Shown here piece by piece: positions 23,932-36,200 of a stretch of DNA of 64,000 nucleotides (within the stretch, counting starts at the first letter, position 1; every line of letters begins with the position of its first letter). Below the pieces are notes generated by a model that had not been told where the DNA came from, did no database searches, and saw only the letters and a program-made list of their open reading frames with translations. Source of the stretch: Rhyzopertha dominica (lineage: Eukaryota > Arthropoda > Insecta > Coleoptera > Bostrichidae); NCBI GenBank assembly GCA_025024175.1, contig QCXZ01000042.1, forward strand, positions 12,789,501 through 12,853,500, read 5' to 3'. The translations under genes were made by a program, and so were the position numbers.

Positions 23932-24960
23932 CTAGTCCGCNCGGGTATNTATACTCGTCCGGGTCACTGACGCGTGGGCGTNGTTACGCATGACCGGTTT
24001 CCAGATNCCAGGTAGGTCGATGCCCCGGTCTCGGTTGTAATTGTGCGGGTTCTTCTGGATTTCGATGGCTTCCTTGTACAGGCTCGGCCAGAATCTCGCT
24101 TCCCTCGACAGCATTTGTGCTTCCTCGAATTTGATGATGTGGCCAGTCTCCATTCGATGTTCTGCTACAGCCGATCTATCAGCTTGCCGGTCTCTGGTGT
24201 CCCTCATGTGCTCCTTGATTCTCGTGCTGATGTGCCTTCCGGTTTGGCCGATGTAAACCTTCCCGCAGCTGCATGGGATGCTGTACACACCTTGTGTTTG
24301 TAGCTCCTTAGTCGTCGAACGATATTTCGGAAAGGCGTTAGCTATCTTTCTCGGGGCGGTGAAGATGGTGTTTATATGATGTCTTCTCAGCAGCCGTCCG
24401 ATCTTATCTGTACATCCATTGACGTAGGGCAGGTATGCCGCAGCGATGTGCTCCTCTGGTTCCTTCCCCCGTGGTTGCTTGTTGATAGCCCTCTCAATCT
24501 GTGCCTTAGGATATCCGTTCTTCTGTAGTGCACTGCGTAGATGTTCTAATTCCTCCTCTAGATGGTCTGGTTCGCTGACTAGCTTCGCCCGCTGTATCAG
24601 CGTGTTGATGACTTGGGCGGGGTGGTGGTGTGAATCTGCATGCAGGTAGCGATCCGTGTGGGTTGGCTTCCTATAGACCCGATGTCCTAGCGTGCCGTCT
24701 TGTTTCCTTGTCACCATCACATCCAGGAAGGGGAGGGCGCCGTTGGTCTCCATCTCCATCGTGAATTGTATGCCGCTATGGATGCTATTTAGATGGTCCA
24801 GGAACTCCTTTATGTTCTGTTCTCCATGCGGCCAGACGGTAAAAGTGTCGTCCACGTATCTAAACCAACACTTAGGTTTAAGCCGTGCCGATGCCAATGC
24901 AGTTGTCTCGAAGGCTTCCAAGTAAATGTTAGCTATCAGCGGAGAAAGCGGTGACCCCAT
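23932..24960 (-). CDS. PLE reverse transcriptase / GIY-YIG protein, C-terminal 342 codons
   Basis: The frame begins at the reverse transcriptase block MGSPLSPLIANIYLEAFE and includes the intact catalytic FRYVDDTFTVWPHG, the thumb region (LPFLDVMVTRKQDGTLGHRV), the connector with HHHPAQ and YLPYVNGCTDKIGR, and the GIY-YIG nuclease (GVYSIPCSCGKVYIGQTGRH, ISTRIKEH, SAVAEH). The frame continues upstream as FKFQEE, a TAA stop, then YYEQTEGAP, so the present start is created by that stop. The N-terminal half of the polymerase is gone. Several unread bases lie near the 3' end. It would copy PLE RNA and nick target DNA; this copy is truncated and unlikely to work alone. Confidence 0.85.
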   Translation of the reverse strand: MGSPLSPLIANIYLEAFETTALASARLKPKCWFRYVDDTFTVWPHGEQNIKEFLDHLNSIHSGIQFTMEMETNGALPFLDVMVTRKQDGTLGHRVYRKPTHTDRYLHADSHHHPAQVINTLIQRAKLVSEPDHLEEELEHLRSALQKNGYPKAQIERAINKQPRGKEPEEHIAAAYLPYVNGCTDKIGRLLRRHHINTIFTAPRKIANAFPKYRSTTKELQTQGVYSIPCSCGKVYIGQTGRHISTRIKEHMRDTRDRQADRSAVAEHRMETGHIIKFEEAQMLSREARFWPSLYKEAIEIQKNPHNYNRDRGIDLPXIWKPVMRNXAHASVTRTSIXTXAD

Positions 24961-25149
24961 CGGAGCACCTTCTGTCTGCTCGTAGTATTATTCCTCCTGG
25001 AACTTGAAGAAAGTAGATTTCAGGCAGATATTCGCAAGTTGGACTAGTTCTTCATCCAGGTCTTCTTCTTGTAGCCGTTTCTTCAACTCCCTTAAGGCAT
25101 CGTTAAGGTCTAATAACCAACGTGGGAACCAGCCCGGAAAACAACATGT

Positions 25150-25162
25150 TACCTATTTAGTT
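25150..25162. repeat. Target-site duplication, right copy (PLE copy 2)
   Basis: Exact second copy of TACCTATTTAGTT found at 23,785-23,797. Confidence 0.85.
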
Positions 25163-25939
25163 ACCTTTATGTCAAACAACTACGATCGAATATTATTCCA
25201 TATAATCTAATGATATAGTACGATCTCAGGTAACATATTTTCTACCAAACTTCAAATCTATTACGTATTGCTGACGACACTTTTGAAGTGCACTTATGTC
25301 AAAGACAGAAGGTTACACAAAAAACATCTTGTACTCGAATAAGATTTAAGAATCCTTCTTACCAATTTGAATTTGTTTTATATTCCTTTCAGTTGCAGTT
25401 GTGCGTAGAACATACGCACCTCAGGCTGAAAATAGATTACATTACATTATTCACTGCTCCCAAGGGAACTTAGTGCTTTCAGACAAACCAAAATAAATGT
25501 ATTTACTACCGAAATGCGTCGCTTAATATGTTTAGTATTATATTAAACAAGAAGTGTCAAAAGGTGGTGGTTAAATTTGACATAAAGCTGCGAACACAGG
25601 TCAAATATAACCATGCCTTTGTCAGTAATTGTTATTATAACTACACATTCATATCCATTTTGTATGGATAACAATTATTATTTATAATGGCATGATCAAA
25701 CCTTGATAATAGGTGAAGAAAAATTTTGTGCAACATGCTGAGCATTTGTTAGACAAAACTGTCGCTACAGCTGCACCTAACATAGTTGGAAATCTGTTTA
25801 TTAGAAAACCTTGCTGAAATTTAAAGATGTATTGATAGTCATTCCTTGCTAAATGAAGGATCTTATATTAACCTTTTCTACCGTATCTTTATTTTGTGAT
25901 ATCGAAGGACTTCTATTCAGAAAGCCGTAAACAGTGTCA

Positions 25940-26300
25940 ATGATCCGATAATATTAACCGACAAATAAACGCCCTGCCTCATAAAACTCCTAAAGCGCCA
26001 TCATCACTGAGACAAAGGCCGATTTTCGACGATGGACCTCGTCACAAAGGACCCTTTGTTGATACATATTACGTAGCTGATATAATACCCCGGAATTTAT
26101 AAGGGCGACGGTAAATTTGTATGACTGTCGCTTCCATTGTGATCGCTAATTGAACGCGCTTAAAATTTAAAATCAGGACGGCCGGACCATAATTCACGAT
26201 GATCGGAGATCTAATAAAAATGCACAGATTAATAGCTGCGCCATAAACAAAACTGGATCGCTCCCGGGCGATTCTATCGAAATGGGGTAGGGTATTTTGG
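25940..26300. promoter_or_regulatory. GC-rich island, possible intronic enhancer
   Basis: A block with CpG dinucleotides and several TAATTA-like and GATAA-like words, in AT-rich flanks, about 7 kb upstream of the first CadN exon in view. A regulatory role is inference. Confidence 0.2.
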
Positions 26301-29300
26301 TGGTAAAGCGTTATAAATAAACACCTGCGCTTTTTTTTAACAAAAAGTTTGGTTTTAGGACAGATGTATTCAATATCAATATATGGAGAAAAGATATTCT
26401 ATTGATTTCAGCACACAAGCACAACTCTTTTCGTCGGTCTTTTACGTACTGTTTGTCTCATATAAACAATATTCAATTAGCTTTTTTACATTAAAACAAA
26501 CGTCTCAACAACGTTTTATTCAAATCTGAGATAGCGGTGCTTTTTCTATTAAATGATTTCATATTAAATGACCATTAACAGTAAGGTCTAGGCTAAGTGA
26601 TTTTAGGTACTATACCAACATCTATGAAGGTTGTTGTTGTAAATACTCCAATTATAATTTATGATCTAGCTGTTTTCGAGTATTCGAACCCTCCTAGCAT
26701 AAAATCAGCCACTCCACCACTTTTTGATGCTTCAGTTGCTACGTGATAGCACTTGAGAACGAGTTAGCATAGTGGAAGTGCAGCCAAACTATTCTTGTTT
26801 CCGAATTCATTTCAGGGCCTGCTCACAGTTTAGTTGTTGGAAAACTTACCCATGCGAAGTAGCGTATTACAAACTTTCGAACCAGACAGACATTACCCAA
26901 TCAAGTCCTTGTAGCTGTGTAGTCAAGTTTCGGAAAGTTTGTAGAACGGATTTGCCTCGTTACAATTCACTAGCATCGACGGTGTCCATGTCTTTAGAGT
27001 GTGGAAGTCTCTATGAATTTGTGACGTCGAACTCTAAAAATTGGGACTATCCGCACCTTTTCGCGTTTCTTTTCTTCAGTCCCCTAAAATCTCCGATTTT
27101 GTCCAAACTCTGAAAAAAATCTTGTACAATTTCTTTATTCGCAAAGTAGAATCGATTAAAATTCAAAAAATGTATCGCTAGATTTCTCTTGCTATTAAAA
27201 TTTTTCTAAGGTGTGGCTGGAGGCTAGAGGGACGCAGAAATAACTTTGAACCTGTATAAAAAAATCCGGGGTGGCTGTATTTTTCATACACCCGTGAAGT
27301 TAGCATGTCCGTCTTATATATATGTTGTAGACGAGGTCATTGGCTGGCTCTTACAACGCCCTAGTTTTAATTCTATTTTTATAAATTTGAGTTAATTTTT
27401 CATTTTGTTCTATCTCACAATTTATTAACATATCCACATAAAATAATCGATACATTAGTTTTTGGTGCCTTATTTGCAAGATTTTTTTAGTGAATGTGAA
27501 TACTCAAAAGCTTTTTATATAAAAACTAATTTTTAATTTGTACAAGTGAAAAGAAGAAAAAACTTCAGAACCATAAACTGCGTTTAGCCTAAAGTTTACC
27601 ATGTTGATATTTCTAAATTTGGTCCACTTTCAAGTTAAAATAGATCCATTTCAGCATTATTTCCAAATTTGGACAAAATTCTAGATTTTGTGGGATGAAA
27701 ATTATAGTTGGGACCACCTGTTACTTGAGAGCTAATACAATTTATGCATATCCTAAATACGGACTCAAAATTAAAGAAGAACTCGATGAACATAATTGAT
27801 ATTCCAATTACTACAAGGAGCATTTCAGTCGCTCGCGTAAACATCAAATTTTTTGCATCCCGATTCGTTAATTCTACGTCACAAAACCTCCATAATGAGG
27901 ACGGGTTCTGATTAGCATCAAAAAGCATTTCGAAACACGATTCAAGTCGTTATCAGGCGGCACGTTGTTAAGGGGACATAGTCGCNCACGTCGCCTTCGT
28001 GGATTTTGCATACTTGAGCCCCTCAGCTGAGTGATTATCGTTGAATTTCNCCACTACATCCNAATTAATAAACTTTGATAACGAATTGATGAACCCGAGT
28101 GTAATCTAATTGAAATGTTGTGAATTATTCATTAGGGGTGGGGCTGCTCTTAAGAAGAGTAAACAGGTAGAGAGGGATTTGCATAGACGAAGAAGTAGCC
28201 TGTTTCGAAGTCAAATTAGATCAAATGCGTCACCATAATTTCATTTCTTCTTTCGTCTGTTTGATATTTCAATTCAAAACACAGCCACATGTCGAATATT
28301 GAACCTACAGGACTAATATAAGCTTTAAAGTGTTCAATTCAGGGCTTCTTCTCATATGGCCCCTACCTCCCAAAAAATTTTGAACCTCTGATAACCGCAC
28401 AAAGAAGCACGATATACATTACGTGTTCCCAGTCCATAGTACATTATAACGCATGAAAATTGGAGTTTGGAGCATGATATATCCCCCAGATACGGCCTCG
28501 GCGTATACAACAAAAGAATTTCTGTTTACGACGTTATAGCAAGCAGAAATTTATTACGGTAGCGCTGCGCTGACATCAGGGATAGAAAGTAAAAAGTTTT
28601 GGGCGTCGGGGCAGTTCTTTTATATTGTTTCAGATATACTAGATGTGTATCGGATGAAACAACTCGTTGTACAAATTTTCCTATATATCACCTACTAATA
28701 TCTCTTCCGTTTCTTCTTCTTTCTGGTTTGATTTCGACATTGTATAACGTAATATATTTCAAATGTAAGAATTTTTGAGATATAATCATTTTTTTTGTAA
28801 TATTTGATCATTACAGTGCAATCTATATGGTTATCGCCATTGTGTTGAGTTTAAAGCACACTTTTCCAAGTATGTAAGTATCTAAAAATGATATACCAAC
28901 TTATCAATTATGAATTTTTGATAACTTGATTTTCTTAAATAGAAACTCCATACTATTTTATCCTCACCCAATGTAGAATCACAATTCCTTTTATTTGATG
29001 TATAATATATAGAATCTATTTGAGGGTTTAGGTTCTATCCTTGCATTTATTATTTCCATTTAGAAACAGTTGTACAAAACAATTGAAACATTTATTATCA
29101 AATGTCAAATTATTTTATTAAAACCAAAAGGACAGTACCTCCTCCCATAATATACAGTATACAAAGTATATTGTCTGACGTTGTTTGTTCTGTTTACATC
29201 TATAAGAAATTCTACAAATATTTTGCTGCAATANGTATAGCTAAGCAGCTTCCACCCAAAGAGTAATTCTGAGCTTAACAGTGCCTAATTGAATGTTGGT

Positions 29301-31189
29301 CTGCATTACGGGTCAGGATAGTCACTGCTGATTACCCAATGAACGTTTGAGCCCAGTGAAATAAAATTTGAATGATTAGTCTTCGCCATATGCATTTTAG
29401 CTCAAAATAACTGCTATATTCTCTACAACGTATTTAAAAGAATCCACTTCAAACTTGAGGTGTATCAAAGATACAGTTACCAGGAGTTTATTATTTTACT
29501 TTTACATTTGTTTGTTAAATTTGAAAAAAAACGCTTAATTAAAATTGCACAAGAAGATCTCCCCCCTTGTTTCTATCAAGTGAAAGGAAATGTAATTTTA
29601 TGTTGGATGATGCCAAAATAATATGAGGCTGCTAATAAGAGTAATAGTCCCATCTCTAAAGTGAATTTTGAAATGTATATACTTAAAAGATTGTACAATA
29701 AGTGGTACGCAAAATTTAGTCTTTTGTGTCTATTTTGTGTATAACCAAAAACAAACTTTCCACTGCTTACTACCTCTTACTACTCGCACCTTTTAAGGCG
29801 GATCCAATGGAATCTTCCTTCGCAGAAAAAATATGATGCCTACCTAAATTGAATTCTCTATCAGATTCTCACACTGATACGCCTCGAGTTCCACCCCACG
29901 TTCATCCCCCTGTAATTCCCCTTAATGCGTGAGACGACTGGTTTCGAAACGCGATATGAGAACACTTAAAACTTTCATGTAGCGAGTCTTCAGCAATTAG
30001 AGCGTATATGCGGTCTGACGTTTAAACAGCAGCTTGATATTCCACTCCTGATGCTCGTCTAGGACGAGGAAATTGAGATCTTTATGATCTGATACCGAGA
30101 TGGGTGGATGAGGGATTTGAACGGAATTTATAATGGGTTAAGGTTTGGAGAGATTGTAATTGCATGTATCGATTATGACAGTTGGTTCACACAAAATTTC
30201 CTTTGCAGTTTTGTAACTGATGCTTTAGATTCTGTTTTTGGAGTCACATCCAGATTGGCATCGGTCATTTCAGTTATCTTTTGGGAAAATATGGTAGTCA
30301 ATATTTCGAGCAACAATTAAATAGTCTTCTTGCTGGATTGTGTTTGTCCAGATAATGTTTAGCTAAATCTTTGGATGCCAGTATAGTACTCATGTTGTTT
30401 AGCAAGAGCTTAAAAAATGTTTTCAACAAATTCAACACTATACTTTTTCTATTACCCCATAGCAATCCAAAAAAGTAGTTTAAACAGTTCATTTATCGCA
30501 AACTATTTTTTTAATTAAATATCGAAATATTATAGGCTTTACACAGTCAAAACTTTTAGACGAAGGAGAGGATGCCACGTCGTTTCTTCTAGCAAGTGTG
30601 ATTCCACGTAGAGATGATGTATAACTGGAGCCCAACGTAGTTCTTGCATTTTGTACATACTGTAATTACTACTTGATTCGGCAACTTATTGATTTTGTGA
30701 TTGTAATAATCATAGCCATATCGTGATAGCTAAATTTTGGGTATTTCATGAAAATTAGTAGAGAGTATACGATAACAAAAACTGTCTTTTCATATAAGAT
30801 CATAGACAAAATAATTTCTTTCACATTCACTGAAAACAAATACGCTGTCAGCAAGTTCTTCACGAGTCNACACCTTTTACTTATTGAACAAAATCTAATA
30901 CAACTTAAACACTAATTATTGTATAAAAAGTAGTCTCAGAATGNCATTATTGTCTTATTACTGTAAAACAATTATAAAAGAATGCTTGTTTGTTACTAAA
31001 ATGGTTTTGACATTCAAAAATTCTAGGAAANCGCAAATAACTGCTAAAGTTTTAAAGGTAAACCATAAACTGATCCTTAAGTGGGATCTCTTGGCCACTT
31101 GCTGGTTCCATTACACTTCCACGGCAAAAGTCAACGGATCCATATTTGCTGATTCAATCATCCAAGTCGCTATCTCCATTAATTTGTGA

Positions 31190-31640
31190 AAACGTTCTTT
31201 GAATACGTCGTCTCCGCTCCTCTCCGAGCAACCTGGAATAATTCCGCTAATAACACGCTAAGCAAACCTGGCAGTCTGATGTCTTTATTCAAGGGAGGAC
31301 GCCAGGTTTCATTTTTCGTATCGCTCGCAAAAGTTGATTATTTTCCATCTCCGGGGACATTTATTCGTATCCATAATAAATGGACGGGTTCCATGGAGAT
31401 TAGCTTGAGTCCGGCCAGCCCAGATTTCCCGGACCATTATTAAAAGAGGGGAGGGGGAATCGATGGCTTTGTCTTTCGATGGAGGCGATTCGGGTAGAAT
31501 GGGTCATTCCGGAAGATAAATTGGGATGTTTTAATTCTGAGCGTGCGGATTGATGAAAATTGCACGAACCATGTCATTAATGAGCGAATCGGCAGCACAT
31601 TGATCATTTATTCCACCAAAACGCTTAATGATTTACGAGG
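31190..31640. promoter_or_regulatory. GC-rich island 1.5 kb upstream of the first CadN exon in view
   Basis: About 450 bp of markedly higher G+C than its flanks, with repeated ATTA/TAAT words (homeodomain-type sites) and no convincing reading frame. Composition and position suggest conserved non-coding sequence; function is inferred only. Confidence 0.25.
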
Positions 31641-31860
31641 CTTCTTCCACTGCTCTAAAATTATTGTTTTAGGTTTTTTATAAACCTTTGTTTACATAAA
31701 ATTTTAAAATACTTAACAAATTGCATGATACATTTCTTATAAATTTGTAATTAGTAAACACTTTTAGTCCAGGAATATTTGTCAAATAAGGGCAAGTATC
31801 TCAGCTATAAACCTTTATTTTGGCACCCTAAAACTTGTCTCGAAACCTACTTATCGTAGG

Positions 31861-32283
31861 GTGTCCGCGACTACAGATATTCTAACGTCAAATGTCAAAA
31901 AATCGACATTTATTACAAATCTCGTTCCCTATGGGTTTTATGCTATTTGTATTTATTATAAGGACTGTATCGATCGTCTTCGCTATGCACAGTTCATCAA
32001 GTTAACAAAACTGAATAAACCTGTGCAGTTATCAAATCTTCCGCCAACGAGTGCAGTAGCTCACCAACATTTCAACCGTGTTTATTATCAAATTCGGACT
32101 TGGTTATGCCAGGATTTAGAACCCCAGGATTGGGGTTGGACAACGCGTAATGATATCCTGGAATCTGTTATGACAGTGAATCCAGTAGCTCCGGAGGAAT
32201 TTCTTAACACAATATTCTGCAACTGCAAGAATGGTTGTGTTTGCGGCATTTATAATTCTATATACGCTCAGAAAATATTTTAA
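31861..32283 (+). pseudogene. Transposon-associated ORF fragment with CxC-type cysteines
   Basis: A 140-codon frame whose second half reads IDRLRYAQFIKLTKLNK, then LSNLPPTSAVAHQHFNRVYY, WLCQDLEPQDWGWTTRND, VNPVAPEEFLNTIFCNC and KNGCVCG. From memory this resembles a widely repeated insect open-frame family with the pattern LPPTSxAAxxHxxRxYxQ, then LxPxxWGW, PxAPxxLLNxIxCNCKxxC, and a cysteine-rich end. Here the cysteine-rich end is cut short soon after CVCG, so it is a truncated relic. The function of the parent protein is not known to me; it is usually found as a dispersed repeat. Confidence 0.5.
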
Positions 32284-33140
32284 ACGCTCTCTATAATTTA
32301 TGTAATATTTTGAATACAAAGTTTGTTGCTATAGTATCGTTTGGTATTAAAATGTTTTTAAATTTAAAATAGGGCTCACCTAACACTGAATCCAGAGCAA
32401 TATAGATCCTCAATGTCAGGGGTACGATGTCGATCTGTATCTAAACAAAAATGGACTTCAATAAATTTATTTAAAATCTAAACAAACATAAATCCATGGT
32501 GTATATAACTAGATGCACTAACACTAACCCAGCCATTCTACATTATTTGCGTTTGATACGTGTAATTGTCTAGATCGTCTTTGAAAATAACCTGTACAAC
32601 GCGTTTAATGTTCATCTGTTTCTCGTTATTGTTCATTATTCTATTTGAAAATGAATAAAAACCTGCAATCACAGGTGGATTTAATAAAATACAAGATGCA
32701 CGTTTATTGCCGAGCTGAATACTGTAATTTACTTGTTACGGACGTACGNANCATAAGTTTTCCNGAGCAACTAACTTGGAAAGTTTGATTAAAGTGTTGG
32801 AGGAGNCGTGCTAATTGTTTTCGGNTGCAGCGGTGCATGGTTTCTCCGNAAGTTCAGATTTTCACTGTAATAGCGCAAACAGTTAGTGAACTCATGAATA
32901 TCAATGTGAGTTAGTCTTACTTTTTGTAGGAACTGGCACTTAAAGAAGATAATGCATGTCTATGTTTGCGATAGTGACAACCCATTAATATGATTCGCTT
33001 AGTTAGCCTGCTGCTTGTCTTTTAAAAACTCAGCTTTTCCTTTCACTTTCAGTGCATGCTTGTGGTCTCCGCACTTTGATGCGTGACCTTCGACCGAGCG
33101 ATCTCGATCGTCCTTTTTGAAGAGGCTTTTGAATTTACAG

Positions 33141-33278
33141 GTGACCGCAACGGACGGCGACAAGGATCGGCCGCAAAACATCGTGTATTTCCTCACGGGT
33201 CAGGGCATCGATCCGGACAACCCCGCCAACAGCAAGTTCGACATTAACAGAACCACAGGGGAGATATTCGTCCTGAAG
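33141..33278 (+). CDS. CadN: CadN exon A: part of a cadherin repeat
   Basis: 46 codons, phase 0 at both ends, between an AG at 33,139-33,140 and GTGAGT at 33,279. Reads [20 protein letters not shown] and ends [14 protein letters not shown]. DxD (calcium-binding) and the strand before the LDRD motif are present; LDRD itself opens the next exon. A phase-0 exon can be swapped without changing frame. Drosophila CadN has alternative cadherin-repeat exons, but I found no second copy of this exon in the window. Confidence 0.95.
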
Positions 33279-36200
33279 GTGAGTTGCGGCGCTTTCAGCT
33301 TGTGGCAGATCTGGATGTATGAGTCCGAGTTCATAGTATTTCTGACTGTTGAAAATTATAGCATTATCTAAGCAAGTAGTAGCAAATAGGTAATCCTGAA
33401 ATCATAATTGCAACTTTAATTCTGTGGAAGATATACTTTATTTGCATAGAGACATCTTATTTATCAGGATTAATGGAAGTACAACCCTGGACGATCTTGA
33501 TGGCCATGCAAATGTCGATTTTTAATATTTCTCAAACCTCAAAACTAGTCTATACAATCACCCTATATTTTGCGGTGTTCACTAAGCCTTATATAGAAAT
33601 TTAATTTTCCCATTTCATTGCTGGACATGCATCCCCATACCATGATTGATTTAGAGTTTAATTTTTTCATGTAATTTAATTTTCTGACCTGTCCAAACTA
33701 TTTTATAGAGATGCAACTAACCGTATTTCTCCTTTTCTTGATCTAATTACATTTTAATTAATACTATGACAATTAATACGAAAACAATCATTTGCTTGAT
33801 TGATTGAAGTTTCTGTATACACTGAGATATAAAACCTACAAACAAACTAATTAGTGTACGATTCAGCATTGACCCATTTTTCTAAAGCAACTACGGATTA
33901 CTCCTTTTGAAGAATCCCGCCCCATTTTCCGCATTATTTATTTGAGACATCATCTGGGGAGTTAGTGTAAATGTACCTCGCCCCCTGGATCTAAGAGAAT
34001 AAAGGTGCATTTAGAGGGCTTCCCGAGATCCTTTAAAATGACGTAAGAGATTAGGACGACTCGCGAGTACTTCCAGGAGATTTTTCATTACGTTACCCCA
34101 AGGAAACCCGGGCTTAAGGGGAATTATATATCGGGCAAGGGTTGGTCCTGGTTCTCATGGGATTTGTTATGAATAGTCTACTTATTAGAGACACTGCCGG
34201 TGATAAGATGTTAAGAATGGCCTGGTGCAGGTTTGTGATCAATACATAAAACTAGAAACTTCCTTTTTATATTTTCTAACCACACCATCATTCGTAATAG
34301 ACTAATAGACATTTGCAATAAACTCCAGTTACAATTTATAAGGTTGTAGACAGAGTCGAAGCATTTTTAGGATATTGAACCCAAAGTATACTCTCTTCAC
34401 ATTACCTTGTTGATAGTGACTACATGACTAAATGAAAGTACTATTGCCACATATAGCTATTATGAAAGTTTGCCATACCTATGGTATTAAACGAGCCTTC
34501 ATTCGTTCATAGAATCCACCTTAAAACTAATGAATTATCCTAAAGAACAAAATTTAATCTAAAGGTACATACTTAGTGAAAAGTCAGAACGATCGGTGCT
34601 ATATTTTTGCTTTTTCCACAGCCTTTGGATCGAGATCAACCCAATGGTCGTCCCCAATGGCGTTTCACTGTCTTCGCCCAAGATGAAGGAGGGGAAGGCC
34701 TAGTAGGCTACGCAGACGTCCAGGTCAACCTCAAGGACATCAACGACAACGCTCCAATCTTCCCCCAGGGGGTGTACTTCGGTAACGTCACCGAGAACGG
34801 CACCGCCGGCATGGTTGTCATGACGATGACCGCTGTGGACTACGACGATCCATCAGAAGGAACGAACGCCCGCTTGGTCTACTCGATAGAGAAAAACGTG
34901 ATAGAGGAAGAGACGGGATCGCCCATTTTCGAGATAGAATCGGAAACGGGAGTGATAAAAACGGCTGTGTGTTGTTTGGACAGGGAGAAAACTCCCGATT
35001 ATTCGATACAAGTGGTCGCGATGGACGGTGGGGGGTTGAAAGGGACAGGTACCGCCTCGATACGAGTGAAAGACATCAACGATATGCCTCCCCACTTCAC
35101 GAAGGAAGAGTGGTTTACGGAAGTGGATGAAACTGATGGTACCAGCCTTCCGGAGATGCCTATCTTGACGGTCACCGTCAATGATGAGGACGAAACCAAC
35201 AAGTTCCAGTACAAGGTCATTGAGAACAGTGGTTATGGCGCCGATAAGTTTACTATGGTTCGCAACAACGACGGTACTGGTTCCTTGAAAATCGTCCAAC
35301 CCCTGGATTACGAGGATTTGCTTCAGAGCAACGGCTTCCGCTTCAGGATTCAGGTCAACGACAAGGGAGAAGACAACGACAACGACAAGTATCACGTAGC
35401 TTACTCTTGGGTTGTAGTCAGGCTCAGAGATATCAACGACAACAAGCCTCAATTCGAGAGGCCAAACATCGAAGTGTCCGTTTATGAGAACGCTGAGGTT
35501 GGGAAGAGTTTAGAAACATTCAAGGCGACGGATCCTGATCAAGGCGGCAAAAGCAAGGTTTCCTACGCGATCGACAGGACATCTGATCGGAAACGACAGT
35601 TTTCGATTAATCAAGAGGGTACTGTGAGTATCCAGCGGTCGCTAGACAGAGAAGATACTCCAAGACATCAAGTGAAAATCCTCGCTATCGATGACGGTGT
35701 TCCTCCAAAGACCGCCACAGCTACCCTGACCGTAATTGTCCAAGACATTAACGACAACGCCCCCACATTCTTGAAGGACTACAGGCCTGTCCTGCCAGAG
35801 CATGTACCTCCAAGGAAGGTCGTCGAAATTCTGGCTACTGACGATGATGATAGGTCAAAGAGCAATGGACCACCGTTCCAGTTTAGATTAGACCCAGGCG
35901 CAGACGACCTCATCCGCTCTTCTTTCAAGGTGGAGCAGGACCAAAGTAAGTATTCATTTGTTGATTTACAGACTTGAAATCTGAGCGCTGTTTTAAATTT
36001 TAGAGGGTGCAAACGGCGATGGCATGGCAATCGTGTCTTCACTACGTTCATTCGATCGTGAACAACAAAAGGAGTATCGCATCCCTATCGTCATTAAAGA
36101 CCACGGCAACCCAGCGATGACCGGCACCAGCACTCTAACTGTCGTCATCGGTGACGTGAACGACAACAAAATGCAACCAGGCTCCAAGGAAATCTTCGTC

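Larger units (their letters stand above)
23798..25149 (-). mobile_element. Penelope-like element (family C) copy 2, 5'-truncated
   Basis: A 1,352-bp - strand insertion bounded by a 13-bp target duplication. The 3' end (low coordinates) begins GGTTTGAAGGCTTCCGTGG. The 5' end (25,107-25,149) is an approximately 43-bp inverted copy of part of the 3' end: AAGGTCTAATAACCAACGTG and onward, the reverse complement of 23,830-23,872. The coding part starts inside the reverse transcriptase (LRELKKRLQEEDLDEELVQL near 25,080). Copies 1 and 2 share the same inverted 5' terminus (CATGTTG), so this end is a structural property of the family. Confidence 0.88.
25163..31860. other. No recognisable gene
   Basis: About 6.7 kb of AT-rich sequence. 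GC-richer blocks lie at about 25,940-26,300 and 31,190-31,640. The frames at 26,772-27,113 (+) and 27,635-27,928 (-) show no known domain. No further cadherin exon was seen on the + strand. Confidence 0.35.

Noticed and set aside
26675..26780. tRNA-like GGTTCGAATAC on the - strand
   Set aside because: The T-loop-like word is present but no acceptor stem or D and anticodon arms can be formed at tRNA spacing.
33141..33278. An alternative twin of this CadN exon, expected by analogy with Drosophila
   Set aside because: No second sequence resembling [16 protein letters not shown]...[11 protein letters not shown] was seen on the + strand of the window; it may lie outside or be absent.
34853..35452. 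199-codon open frame on the - strand opposite CadN exon B
   Set aside because: It is antisense to a strongly conserved cadherin-coding exon and has no domain; long antisense frames are expected in GC-balanced coding sequence.
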